From SG8-41 sp036555035 (GTDB lineage: Bacteria > Pseudomonadota > Gammaproteobacteria > Burkholderiales > SG8-41), in contig DATBMB010000056.1 in assembly GCA_036555035.1 (NCBI GenBank), forward strand, positions 1 to 64,000: 64,000 nt of DNA, written 5' to 3'. Every line of letters begins with the position of its first letter. Position 1 is the stretch's first letter. The notes beneath the pieces were generated by a model. That model was not told the origin of the DNA and made no database searches. It saw only the letters and a list, made by a program, of their open reading frames with translations. Of this stretch, positions 1 to 8,036 are shown in pieces. The position numbers were made by a program, and so were the translations under genes.

Positions 1-283
1 TCGCCGTCATCACCGACGAGGCCTCTCCCGGCGTATTGATCAGGATTGCCGTGGTCGAGCCCCCGTAGCGCGCGCCGTAGAAGATGCCCGCCATCATGAT
101 GAGAGCGGAGGTGGGATTCATCCCGTAGGTGACGGGGATCAGCAGCGCGATGGTCGCAGAGGGGCCGATGCCCGGCAGCACGCCGATGATCGTCCCGAGG
201 AAACACCCGAGGAACGTGTACCAGAGGTTGATCGGCTGCAGCGCGACGTCGAAGCCGTTCAGGATGTGGGTCAGCGTTTCCAC
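1..283 (-). CDS. tctA: Tripartite tricarboxylate transporter large permease TctA (partial, N-terminus only)
   Basis: Only the first 94 codons are inside the window; the rest lies beyond base 1. The visible N-terminus starts at a GTG (283-281) and carries the TctA-type glycine-rich segments VLPGIGPSATIALL and GARYGGSTTAILINTPGE, which are diagnostic for the large 12-helix subunit of TTT carriers. These carriers take up citrate, tricarboxylates or other carboxylates with a periplasmic TctC receptor, which is not seen here. The gene starts 7 bases after the tctB stop, so the two are clearly co-transcribed. The substrate cannot be inferred. Confidence 0.9.
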   Translation of the reverse strand, partial: METLTHILNGFDVALQPINLWYTFLGCFLGTIIGVLPGIGPSATIALLIPVTYGMNPTSALIMMAGIFYGARYGGSTTAILINTPGEASSVMTA

Positions 284-290
284 GGTCTTC

Positions 291-752
291 CTAGAACGGG
301 AGCAGGCCGCGGGGCAGCCGGACGTCGAGCGCGACGAAGAGCCAGTAGGTCAGCCCCGAGAACGCGATGGCCGACAGCGCGTTGACGAGCCACTTGCCGC
401 GATTGAACCACGCCATCAGCGGGAAGAGGAACGCCGAGGTTGCCAGGACAAATCCCAGCCGCTCCAGGGTCGCGTAGTACACGCCGATCCAGATCACCAC
501 GGCGCCGAGCACCTTCAGGACCTTCGGGTCGAAGGGCGCGGCCCCCGCCTCTTTCGCGGCGGCCTTTCCGCGCGCCTTCCACATCTCGAGGGCGAGCAGC
601 GCGGCCGCGATCAGCAACGCGATGCCGATCAGGCGCGGAAACGCCTTCGGGCCCAGCGGGTCGCCGATCTCGAGAGTGGGAATGAGCGTGGTCGCGTAGA
701 GATAGACCGCCGCGACGACGATCGTGCAGACGAGGATGACGCGGTCGGTCAT
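291..752 (-). CDS. tctB: Tripartite tricarboxylate transporter small permease TctB
   Basis: A 153-residue hydrophobic protein with about four membrane segments, as expected for the TctB/DUF1468 small subunit of TTT transporters. It begins MTDRVILVCTIVVAAVYLY, continues with the usual GPKAFPRLIG region after the first helix, and ends in a short PRGLLPF tail. The ATG at 752 was chosen because upstream codons in the frame read into low-complexity, non-hydrophobic sequence. It is divergent from the flavoprotein gene at 814 and lies immediately upstream of tctA. It forms the membrane part of the carrier together with TctA. Confidence 0.88.
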   Translation of the reverse strand: MTDRVILVCTIVVAAVYLYATTLIPTLEIGDPLGPKAFPRLIGIALLIAAALLALEMWKARGKAAAKEAGAAPFDPKVLKVLGAVVIWIGVYYATLERLGFVLATSAFLFPLMAWFNRGKWLVNALSAIAFSGLTYWLFVALDVRLPRGLLPF

Positions 753-783
753 TTCGGAGGGGGCGTGGCGGGCGGCTGGATGG

Positions 784-813
784 TAGCACAGCCCCGCCCC
801 GTATAATTCCCCC
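784..813 (+). promoter_or_regulatory. Putative leaderless promoter of the flavoprotein gene
   Basis: A perfect TATAAT sits at 802-807, only six bases before the ATG at 814, and no Shine-Dalgarno sequence lies in front of that ATG. Transcription would start about at the A of the start codon, giving a leaderless mRNA. The -35 region is poor. This is inference from spacing only. Confidence 0.5.
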
Positions 814-2253
814 ATGTCTCGATCGGCTCGACCCGCCGCCACCGCCTCGACCCTGGAGCGGATCGGGGCAGCCGTCGGGCGGCAGGGCCTGCTCACGGAC
901 CGGCAGGACCTCGAGCCCTACCTCGGAGACTGGCGCGGTTTCTTCCGGGGGAGTGCGCCCGCGGTGGTGCGGCCGGCCGCCACCGCGGAGGTCGCGGCCG
1001 TGGTGCGCATCTGCGCCGAGACCGGCACCGCCATCGTGCCGCAGGGCGGCAACACCGGCATGTCCGGCGCGGCGACACCCCCGGCGGCGGGCGGCGGCAT
1101 CGTGCTCCAGCTCGGCCGCATGAACCGCATCCGGGGGCTCGACGCGCTCAACAACACGATCACGGTGGAGGCCGGCTGTGTTCTCGCCAACGTCCAGCAG
1201 GCGGCCCGCGACGCGGGGCGGCTCTTCCCCTTGAGCCTCGGCGCCGAGGGCAGTTGCCAGATCGGCGGCAACCTCGCCACCAATGCCGGTGGCATCAACG
1301 TGCTGCGCTACGGCAATGCGCGCGATCTGACGCTGGGACTGGAGGTCGTGCTGCCGGACGGCCGGATCTGGGACGGGCTGAGGGGACTGCGCAAGGACAA
1401 CACCGGCTACGACCTGAAACAGGTCTTCATCGGCTCCGAGGGGACGCTCGGAATCATCACCGCCGCGGTGCTGAAGCTCTTCCCGCTGCCACGCACGACC
1501 GTGACCGCTGTCGTCGCGGTCGCGGCGCCTGCAGCCGCCGTCGAGCTGCTCGCGCTGCTGCGCGAGGAGTGCGGGGAGCGGGTGAGCGCCTTCGAGCTAC
1601 TTTCGCGTCGCTGCGTGGAGCTCGTGCTGGCCCACATTCCCGGCACGCGCGAGCCGCTCCCCGCCGGGCATTCGTGGTACGTCCTCGCCGAGCTGGCGGA
1701 AGCGAGCGGCGACGGCCCGCTGCAGCGCGAGTTCGAGCAAGCGCTGGAGCGCGCGGCCGAGCGCGGGCTGGCGCTCGATGCCGTCGTCGCGGCGAGCGGC
1801 GCGCAGCGCGCGGCGTTGTGGCGCATCCGCGAAGCGATCCCCGAGGCCTCCCAGAAGGAAGGCCTGCTCTACCGCCACGACATCTCGGTGCCGGTCTCCC
1901 GCATCCCCGGGTTCATCGACGAGGCCGGCGCGGCGCTCGAGCGCGATTTTCCCGGCGCGCGGGTGCTCTGCTTCGGCCACATCGGCGACGGCAACCTGCA
2001 CTACAACTGCTTCGTCCCGGGGCGGGCCCGCAATGATCCCGCCGCGCTCGCTGCGACCGACGTCAACCGCACGGTGCTCGACGTCGTGCAGCGCTTCGGC
2101 GGCAGCTTCAGCGCCGAGCACGGCATCGGGCAGGCGAAGCGCGCGGAGCTCGCGCGCTACAAGGGCGCGCTGGAGGTCGAGATGATGCGCGCGCTCAAGC
2201 GCGCGTTCGACCCGCGGAACCTCATGAATCCGGGCAAGGTCCTACCCGACTGA
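814..2253 (+). CDS. FAD-linked oxidase, D-2-hydroxyacid dehydrogenase type (GlcD/D-2-hydroxyglutarate dehydrogenase-like)
   Basis: A 479-residue protein with an N-terminal PCMH-type FAD-binding domain (about residues 40-225; the PQGGNTGMSGA and GSEGTLGIITAAVLKLFP blocks are clear) and a C-terminal FAD-linked oxidase domain (about 235-478) ending in FDPRNLMNPGKVLPD. The metal/substrate motif CFGHIGDGNLHYN and the AEHGIGQAK motif are intact, as in GlcD, D-lactate and D-2-hydroxyglutarate dehydrogenases. It should oxidise a D-2-hydroxyacid and pass electrons to a carrier or quinone. The exact substrate cannot be read from sequence. Divergence from tctBA suggests, weakly, a link to carboxylate use. 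It appears to be read from a leaderless promoter. Confidence 0.88.
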   Translation: MSRSARPAATASTLERIGAAVGRQGLLTDRQDLEPYLGDWRGFFRGSAPAVVRPAATAEVAAVVRICAETGTAIVPQGGNTGMSGAATPPAAGGGIVLQLGRMNRIRGLDALNNTITVEAGCVLANVQQAARDAGRLFPLSLGAEGSCQIGGNLATNAGGINVLRYGNARDLTLGLEVVLPDGRIWDGLRGLRKDNTGYDLKQVFIGSEGTLGIITAAVLKLFPLPRTTVTAVVAVAAPAAAVELLALLREECGERVSAFELLSRRCVELVLAHIPGTREPLPAGHSWYVLAELAEASGDGPLQREFEQALERAAERGLALDAVVAASGAQRAALWRIREAIPEASQKEGLLYRHDISVPVSRIPGFIDEAGAALERDFPGARVLCFGHIGDGNLHYNCFVPGRARNDPAALAATDVNRTVLDVVQRFGGSFSAEHGIGQAKRAELARYKGALEVEMMRALKRAFDPRNLMNPGKVLPD

Positions 2254-2302
2254 CCGGTTGCGCGCGCTTGCTGTAACTCGTTGACTGCGCACTGCTTCCT
2301 GC

Positions 2303-2338
2303 TTACCGCTCGCGGCTTACCGGGTATAATAGGCCACG
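2303..2338 (+). promoter_or_regulatory. Putative promoter of yciB with minimal leader
   Basis: TATAAT at 2325-2330 is preceded, 16 bases upstream, by TTACCG at 2303-2308. The ATG of yciB at 2339 follows the -10 box by eight bases and there is no Shine-Dalgarno sequence, so the transcript would be leaderless or nearly so. Confidence 0.55.
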
Positions 2339-2872
2339 ATGAAATTCCTGTTCGACATCTTCCCGGTCGTCCTCTTCTTCATCGCCTTCAAGGTCTACGA
2401 CATCTACGTGGCGACGGCGGTCGCGATGGTGGCCACCTTTCTCCAGATCGGCTGGACCTGGCTCGCCCACCGCAAGGTGGACAACCTGCTGTGGGTGAGC
2501 CTCGCCGTGATCGTGGTTTTCGGGGGCGCGACGCTGGTGCTGCAGGACGAGATGTTCATCAAGTGGAAGCCGACCGTGCTCTACTGGCTGTTCTCGGCCG
2601 TGCTGGCGGTCGCGGTGCTCGCGTTCCGGAAGAATCTTATCCGCGCCATGATGGAGAGCCAGGTGACGCTGCCGGATCCCGTGTGGGGGCGGCTGCTGGC
2701 GAGCTGGATCGGCTTCTTCGCCTTCATGGGAGCGCTCAACATCATCGTCGCCTACAACTTCTCGACCGACGCCTGGGTCAACTTCAAGCTCTTCGGCGGC
2801 ATCGGCCTGATGCTCGCGTTCATCGTGGCGCAGGCGCTCCTGCTCGCCCGCCACATCGAGAAGGCCGACTGA
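2339..2872 (+). CDS. yciB: Inner membrane septation protein YciB/IspZ
   Basis: A 177-residue polytopic protein, close to the 179 residues usual for YciB. It starts MKFLFDIFPVVLFFIAFK, the typical N-terminal helix, followed by the KVYDIYVATA and KPTVLYWLFSAVL segments of the family and about five membrane helices. The family is implicated in cell-envelope and septum integrity in enterobacteria and Shigella. The biochemical activity is not settled. The next gene, of the BolA family, starts one base after this stop codon, so the two are co-transcribed. Confidence 0.93.
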   Translation: MKFLFDIFPVVLFFIAFKVYDIYVATAVAMVATFLQIGWTWLAHRKVDNLLWVSLAVIVVFGGATLVLQDEMFIKWKPTVLYWLFSAVLAVAVLAFRKNLIRAMMESQVTLPDPVWGRLLASWIGFFAFMGALNIIVAYNFSTDAWVNFKLFGGIGLMLAFIVAQALLLARHIEKAD

Positions 2873-2873
2873 C

Positions 2874-3137
2874 ATGAGCGTCGCGGAACGCATCGAGCAG
2901 AAGCTCGCGGCGCTCGAGCCCGAGACCCTCGAGCTCGTCGACGAGTCCGCCGCGCATGCCGGGCACGCGGGCGCGCGATCCGGCGGCGGGCACTACCGAC
3001 TCACGATCGTGGCGCGCGCATTCGACGGCAAGCCGGCGCAGCAGCGCCACCGCATGGTGTACGAGGCGCTCGGTCCCATGATGCGCCACGAAATACACGC
3101 CCTCGCCATCCAGGCCTATGCGCCCGGCGAGATCTGA
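2874..3137 (+). CDS. BolA/IbaG-family protein
   Basis: An 87-residue protein of the BolA fold: an N-terminal helix (VAERIEQKLAAL), a central SGGGHYRLTIVARAFDGK strand region, then QRHRMVYEALGPMMRHEIHALAIQAYAPGE, which carries the conserved helix-turn-helix-like part and the invariant HALA segment. BolA-type proteins partner monothiol glutaredoxins in iron-sulfur cluster handling. The adjacency to yciB and to the parvulin gene is common in betaproteobacteria, from memory. Whether it is a BolA or an IbaG orthologue cannot be decided here. Confidence 0.9.
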   Translation: MSVAERIEQKLAALEPETLELVDESAAHAGHAGARSGGGHYRLTIVARAFDGKPAQQRHRMVYEALGPMMRHEIHALAIQAYAPGEI

Positions 3138-3162
3138 TCACACCCACCGCAAAGGAATTCCG

Positions 3163-3948
3163 ATGAAGCGGATGCAACTGATACTTCTAATGGCGGCCGG
3201 CCTCGGCCTCGCCGCCGCCGCGCATGCCCAGGACGGGGCGCTGGCGAAGGTGAACGGCGTCACCATCCCGCAGTCGCGCGCCGATACCCTGATTAAGGAA
3301 ATGGCCGCGCAGGGCCGCCCGGACACGCCCGAGATGCGCGACATGATCAAGCAGGAGCTGATCAACCGCGAGATCGTCGCCCAGGAGGCGGTCAAGAAGG
3401 GGCTTCACAAGCGGGCGGAGGTCGTGACGCAGATCGACCTGCAGCGGCAGGCGGTGCTCATCAACGCCTACCTGCAGGACTATCTCAAGTCCAATCCCGT
3501 CACCGACGAGGCTGTGAGGAAGGAATACGAGCGCGTCAAGGAATCCGCCGGCGCCCGCGAGTACAAGGCCCGCCACATCCTGCTCGAGACCGAGGACGAG
3601 GCGAAGCAGGTCATCGCGCAGATCAAGAAGGGCGGCAACTTCGAGAAGATCGCCGCGGAGAAATCGAAGGACCAGGGATCAAAAGGCCGCGGCGGCGACC
3701 TCGACTGGGCGACCCCCGCGCGCTACGTCCCGGCGTTCGGGCAGGCACTCACGAAGCTCAAGAAGGGCCAGATGACCGATGCGCCGGTGCAGACGCAGTT
3801 CGGCTGGCACGTGATCCGCGTGGATGACGAGCGTCCCAGCAAGTTCCCGGCGTTCGAGGAAGCGAAGCCCCAGATCGAGCAGCAGATGCGCCAGCAGACC
3901 GTCAACAAGGCATTCACCGACCTGCGCGCCAAAGCCAAGATTGAGTGA
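3163..3948 (+). CDS. Periplasmic parvulin-type peptidyl-prolyl isomerase
   Basis: A 261-residue exported protein. A signal peptide (MKRMQLILLMAAGLGLAAA, cleavage near AHAQ) is followed by a SurA/PpiC-like N-terminal helical domain (about residues 25-125) and one parvulin domain (about 135-235) with the diagnostic ARHILLETEDEA, SKGRGGDLDW and FGWHVIRVDD blocks. It should catalyse proline isomerisation and assist folding of outer-membrane or periplasmic proteins. The ATG at 3163 is preceded by an AAAGGAA ribosome-binding site. A start at 3118 would lack the signal peptide at its N-terminus. The stop codon lies inside the first unit of a tandem repeat. Confidence 0.92.
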   Translation: MKRMQLILLMAAGLGLAAAAHAQDGALAKVNGVTIPQSRADTLIKEMAAQGRPDTPEMRDMIKQELINREIVAQEAVKKGLHKRAEVVTQIDLQRQAVLINAYLQDYLKSNPVTDEAVRKEYERVKESAGAREYKARHILLETEDEAKQVIAQIKKGGNFEKIAAEKSKDQGSKGRGGDLDWATPARYVPAFGQALTKLKKGQMTDAPVQTQFGWHVIRVDDERPSKFPAFEEAKPQIEQQMRQQTVNKAFTDLRAKAKIE

Positions 3949-4046
3949 CGAGGTACGGGTGACGAGGTAGAGGTGACGAGATACGGGTGACGTACAACCT
4001 GCCGTCGCTCTTTGTCACCCTTATTCGTCACCTATATTCGTCACTT
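3946..4046 (+). repeat. Inverted arrays of a short GTGACGA tandem repeat
   Basis: Three 14-base units of the form TGACGAGGTACGGG (3946-3959, 3960-3973, 3974-3987; the second and third differ at one to three positions) run on the plus strand. A second array of related units (GTGACGAATATAG-like) occupies about 4014-4044 in the opposite orientation. The first unit supplies the TGA stop of the parvulin gene. The transcript could fold into a long imperfect stem between two convergent genes and might serve as a bidirectional terminator. Confidence 0.65.
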
Positions 4047-4051
4047 GGCCG

Positions 4052-7000
4052 CTAGCCGCACCAGCGGCGGGCGTTCCGGAACATCCTCAACCACGGCCCC
4101 TCCTCGCCCCAGTCCCCGGGGCGCCAGGAGTGCTGCACGGCGCGGAACACGCGCTCCGGATGCGGCATGATGATCGTGAAGCGCCCATCGGGCGTGGTGA
4201 GTCCCGTGATCCCGCCGGGCGAGCCGTTCGGATTGCACGGATACGCCTCGGTCGGCGCGCCGCGGTTGTCCACGAAACGCAGCGCCACCAGCGCCTCCGC
4301 GGCGGCGCGCGCGGCCGGGTCCCGGAATTCGCAGTAGCCCTCGCCGTGCGCGACCGCGATCGGCATGCGGCTGCCCGCCATGCCGGCGAGCAGGATCGAG
4401 GGCGAGCGCTGCACTTCCAGCATCACGAAGCGCGCCTCGAACTGCTCCGAGCGGTTGCGCACGAAATGCGGCCACGCCTCCGCGCCCGGGACGAGCTCGC
4501 GGAGGTTTCCCATCATCTGGCAGCCGTTGCATACGCCGAGCGCAAACGTATCCGCGCGCCTGAAGAACGCCTCGAACTCGGCGCGCGCGCGGGCGTTGAA
4601 GAGCACGGACTTGGCCCACCCCTCCCCGGCCCCCAGCACGTCGCCGTAGGAAAATCCGCCGCACGCGGCGAATCCCCGGAAATCCTTCAGGCTCGCGCGG
4701 CCGGAGACGATGTCGCTCATGTGCACGTCCACCGTCGTGAACCCGGCGCGGTCGAAGGCGGCGGCCATCTCGACCTGGCCGTTCACGCCCTGCTCGCGCA
4801 GGATCGCGATGCGCGGGCGGCCGCGGGCGACGTACGGCGCCGCAACGTCCTCGCGCGGGTCGAAGGTGAGCGCGGCATGCAGCCCCGGATCGGCTTCGTC
4901 GAGCAGCCGCTCGTATTCCTGCCGCGCGCAGTCCGGGTTGTCGCGCAGCTGCTGCAAGCGGAAGGACGTCTCGGACCAGGCGCGCCGCAGCTCGACGAGG
5001 CTCTCGTCGAAGAGTACGCCTGAACGGTCTGCTATCCGCAGCTTGCGCTCGCCGCCGACGCCGCCGATGACACGGCACAGCTCGCCGAGACCGGCGCTCG
5101 CGAAAGCCCGCGTGACCTCCGCAACGTCGCCTTCCCGCACCTGCAGCACCGCCCCGAGCTCCTCGTTGAAGAGGAACTCCAGCGCGGACTTCCCGCGGAG
5201 GGCGCTGTCGATGCGCAGTGAGGCGCCGGTGCGGCCGGCAAACATCATCTCGCACACCGCGGCAAAGAGCCCGCCGTCGGAGCGGTCGTGGTAGGCGAGT
5301 ATCCTGCCGGCCTGCCTGAGCCTCTGGATGACGGCAACGAACGCCTTCAACCGCCCGGCGTCCACGTCGGGCGCCGTGTTGCCGGTCGCGCCGTAGACCT
5401 GCGCGAGCGCGGAGCCGCCCATGCGGCAGAGTCCCGCACCAAGATCCACCAGCATCAGAACCGTCTCCCCGAGATCGGTGCGTAATTGGGGCGTGAGCGT
5501 TTCGCGCACGTCAGGAACCGGCGCGAAGGCCGATACGATGAGAGAAAGCGGCGCGGTCACCGCCTTGCGCGCGCCGTTCTCCTCCCACGTCGTCTGCATG
5601 GACAGGCTGTCCTTGCCGACGGGAATGCTCACTCCAAGCTGCGGGCAGAGCTCCAGCGCCACGGCGCGCACGGTGTCGAACAGCGCGGCGTCCTCCCCGG
5701 GTTGCCCCGCCGCGGCCATCCAGTTCGCGGAGAGCTTGACATCGCCGAGCCCGGAGATGGGCGCCGCCGCGATATTGGTGAGCGCCTCACCGACCGCCAT
5801 GCGGCCCGAGGCCTCGGGGCTCACCAGCGCGAGCTGAGTGCGCTCGCCCATCGCGAAAGCCTCTCCCCGATGGGTGTCATAGCCCATCAGCGTCACCGCG
5901 ACGTCCGCCACCGGCACCTGCCACGGCCCCACCATCTGGTCGCGCGCAGTGAGCCCGCCCACCGTGCGGTCGCCGATCGTGATGAGGAAGCTCTTGTCCG
6001 CCACCGCCGGCAGCCGCAACACCCGGTACGCCGCCTCGCGCAGGTCCATGCCCGCGGTCTCGAACGGAGGGAGCTCGCGTCTCGCGTGCGCCACCTCGCG
6101 TGTCATGCGCGGCGGCTTGCCGAGAAGCACCGCAAGCTCCATGTCCACGGGGAGATTGCCGAACAGGGGATCGCTCACGACGAGTTGCCCCTCCGCGGAC
6201 GCTTCGCCGAGCACGGCGAACGGGCAGCGCTCGCGCTCGCAGATCGAGCGGAAGCGCCCGAGGTCCTCCGGCGCGATCGCCAGCACGTAGCGCTCCTGGG
6301 CCTCGTTGCACCAAATCTGGAGCGGCGACATCCCGGGTTCCTCGCTCGGGATCCGGCGCAGGTCGAAGCGCCCGCCCCGGTGCGCCGAATGCACCAGCTC
6401 GGGCAGGGCGTTCGAGAGCCCCCCGGCGCCGACATCGTGTATCGACCGGATCGGGTTGACCTCGCCCAGCGCCCAGCAGCGGTCGATCACCTCCTGCGCG
6501 CGGCGCTGGATCTCCGCGTTGCCGCGCTGCACCGAGTCAAAATCCAGGTCCTCGAGGTTCGCTCCCGTGCCGAGGCTGGAGGCCGCGCCGCCGCCGAGCC
6601 CGATGCGCATGCCGGGGCCGCCGAGCTGGATGAGAAGCGCGCCGGGCTCGAGCTCACGCTTGTGGGCATGGCGCGCGGAGAGATTCCCGATGCCGCCCGC
6701 GATCATGATCGGCTTGTGATAGCCCCGCACTTCACCGGCGACGCGCTGCTCGAGGGTGCGGAAATAGCCGGCCAGATTGGGCCGGCCGAATTCGTTGTTG
6801 AAGGAAGCCGCCCCGATCGGCCCCTCGATCATGATCTGGAGGGCCGAGGCGATGCGCTGCGGCCGCCCGATGCCGTTCGCCTCCCAGGGCTGGACGAAAT
6901 CCGGAATGCAGAGGTTCGACACGCTGAAGCCGGTGAGCCCCGCCTTGGGCTTCGCTCCGCGGCCGGTCGCCCCCTCGTCGCGGATCTCACCCCCCGCTCC

Positions 7001-7942
7001 CGTGGCCGCGCCCGGGAAAGGCGAGATCGCCGTGGGATGGTTGTGCGTCTCCACCTTCATCACGGTGTGCGTGAGCTCCTGCGTGGAGCGATACGCGCCA
7101 TCCTCCCGCGGATAGAAGCGGCCGATGGTCTCGCCCTCCATCACCGCGGCGTTGTCCGCGTAGGCGACGACGGTGCCGCGGGGATTTTTTTCGTGGGTCG
7201 TGCGGATCATGCCGAAGAGCGTGGCCGACTGCGGCCGGCCGTCGATCACCCAGCTCGCGTTGAAGATCTTGTGCCGGCAATGCTCGGAATTGGCCTGGGC
7301 GAACATCATCAGCTCGACGTCGGTCGGGTTGCGCGCGAGGCGCCGGAAATGTTCGAGCAGGTACTCGATCTCGTCCGGCGACAGCGCGAGCCCCATCTCC
7401 CGGTTCGCGCGCTCCAGCGCCGCGATGCCCCCGCCGAGGAGGTCCACCGCCGCGAGCGGCGCCGGCGTGGTGTGCGCGAACAGGCGGTCCGCCTCGTCGA
7501 AGGCCGCAAGCACCGTTTCCGTCATGCGGTCGTGGACAAGGGGCGCAGCCGCCGCCCGTTCACCGGCGGCCAGCGCCTGACCGTCGGCGGTCGCCATGAA
7601 ATAGGCGATGCCGCGCTCGATGCGGCGCACAGACTCGAGCCCACACTGGCGCGCGATGTCGGTCGCCTTGGACGACCAGGGAGAAATCGTGCCAAAGCGC
7701 GGCACGACGAGCAGGAGCTCGCCCCGCGCCGCGGCTGCTGTCTCCGCCGGGCCGTAGGCGAGAATGCGATCGAGGCGCCGCGCTTGCGGCTCCGTGAGTG
7801 CCCGCTCGAGCTCGACGAAATGCCAGGTTTCGGCATGAACCGCGGTGATGCGTGGGACGGAGGAACGGAGGGAGCTGAGGAGCCGGCTTAAGCGGAAGGC
7901 CGAGAGCGCGCTTCGTCCTCTCAGCCTCAGGATCTGCGACAT
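4052..7942 (-). CDS. purL: Phosphoribosylformylglycinamidine synthase PurL (single-chain, large type)
   Basis: A 1296-residue protein, the usual size of the one-chain proteobacterial enzyme. Order: N-terminal PurS-like region, two AIR-synthase-type ATP-binding halves (HNHPTAISPFPGAATGAGGEIRDE and the FSYGDVLG region are clear), and a C-terminal class I glutaminase with the nucleophile in GVCNGCQMM and the His-Glu pair in MPHPERVF. It converts FGAR, glutamine and ATP to FGAM in purine synthesis. The ATG at 7942 was preferred to a TTG at 7951. It is transcribed away from nnr and convergent with the parvulin gene. Confidence 0.97.
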   Translation of the reverse strand: MSQILRLRGRSALSAFRLSRLLSSLRSSVPRITAVHAETWHFVELERALTEPQARRLDRILAYGPAETAAAARGELLLVVPRFGTISPWSSKATDIARQCGLESVRRIERGIAYFMATADGQALAAGERAAAAPLVHDRMTETVLAAFDEADRLFAHTTPAPLAAVDLLGGGIAALERANREMGLALSPDEIEYLLEHFRRLARNPTDVELMMFAQANSEHCRHKIFNASWVIDGRPQSATLFGMIRTTHEKNPRGTVVAYADNAAVMEGETIGRFYPREDGAYRSTQELTHTVMKVETHNHPTAISPFPGAATGAGGEIRDEGATGRGAKPKAGLTGFSVSNLCIPDFVQPWEANGIGRPQRIASALQIMIEGPIGAASFNNEFGRPNLAGYFRTLEQRVAGEVRGYHKPIMIAGGIGNLSARHAHKRELEPGALLIQLGGPGMRIGLGGGAASSLGTGANLEDLDFDSVQRGNAEIQRRAQEVIDRCWALGEVNPIRSIHDVGAGGLSNALPELVHSAHRGGRFDLRRIPSEEPGMSPLQIWCNEAQERYVLAIAPEDLGRFRSICERERCPFAVLGEASAEGQLVVSDPLFGNLPVDMELAVLLGKPPRMTREVAHARRELPPFETAGMDLREAAYRVLRLPAVADKSFLITIGDRTVGGLTARDQMVGPWQVPVADVAVTLMGYDTHRGEAFAMGERTQLALVSPEASGRMAVGEALTNIAAAPISGLGDVKLSANWMAAAGQPGEDAALFDTVRAVALELCPQLGVSIPVGKDSLSMQTTWEENGARKAVTAPLSLIVSAFAPVPDVRETLTPQLRTDLGETVLMLVDLGAGLCRMGGSALAQVYGATGNTAPDVDAGRLKAFVAVIQRLRQAGRILAYHDRSDGGLFAAVCEMMFAGRTGASLRIDSALRGKSALEFLFNEELGAVLQVREGDVAEVTRAFASAGLGELCRVIGGVGGERKLRIADRSGVLFDESLVELRRAWSETSFRLQQLRDNPDCARQEYERLLDEADPGLHAALTFDPREDVAAPYVARGRPRIAILREQGVNGQVEMAAAFDRAGFTTVDVHMSDIVSGRASLKDFRGFAACGGFSYGDVLGAGEGWAKSVLFNARARAEFEAFFRRADTFALGVCNGCQMMGNLRELVPGAEAWPHFVRNRSEQFEARFVMLEVQRSPSILLAGMAGSRMPIAVAHGEGYCEFRDPAARAAAEALVALRFVDNRGAPTEAYPCNPNGSPGGITGLTTPDGRFTIIMPHPERVFRAVQHSWRPGDWGEEGPWLRMFRNARRWCG

Positions 7943-8020
7943 GTGGCGCAATCGAAGTCGCTAAAAACGCATTCTACCCGAAAGGGCGCTGCGCCGCGGC
8001 GAGCTCCGCGTCATTCACGT

Positions 8021-8026
8021 TAGAAT
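8021..8026 (+). promoter_or_regulatory. Putative -10 box of nnr
   Basis: TAGAAT at 8021-8026 overlaps the first possible ATG (8025). The ATG at 8037 lies ten bases downstream of the box, so if the box is used the mRNA is nearly leaderless and translation begins at 8037. No convincing -35 box is seen. Confidence 0.4.
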
Positions 8027-8036
8027 GCATGCACTT

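Noticed and set aside
5486..7891. An 801-codon open frame on the plus strand
   Set aside because: Antisense to purL; low-complexity Arg/His-rich translation with no recognisable domain.
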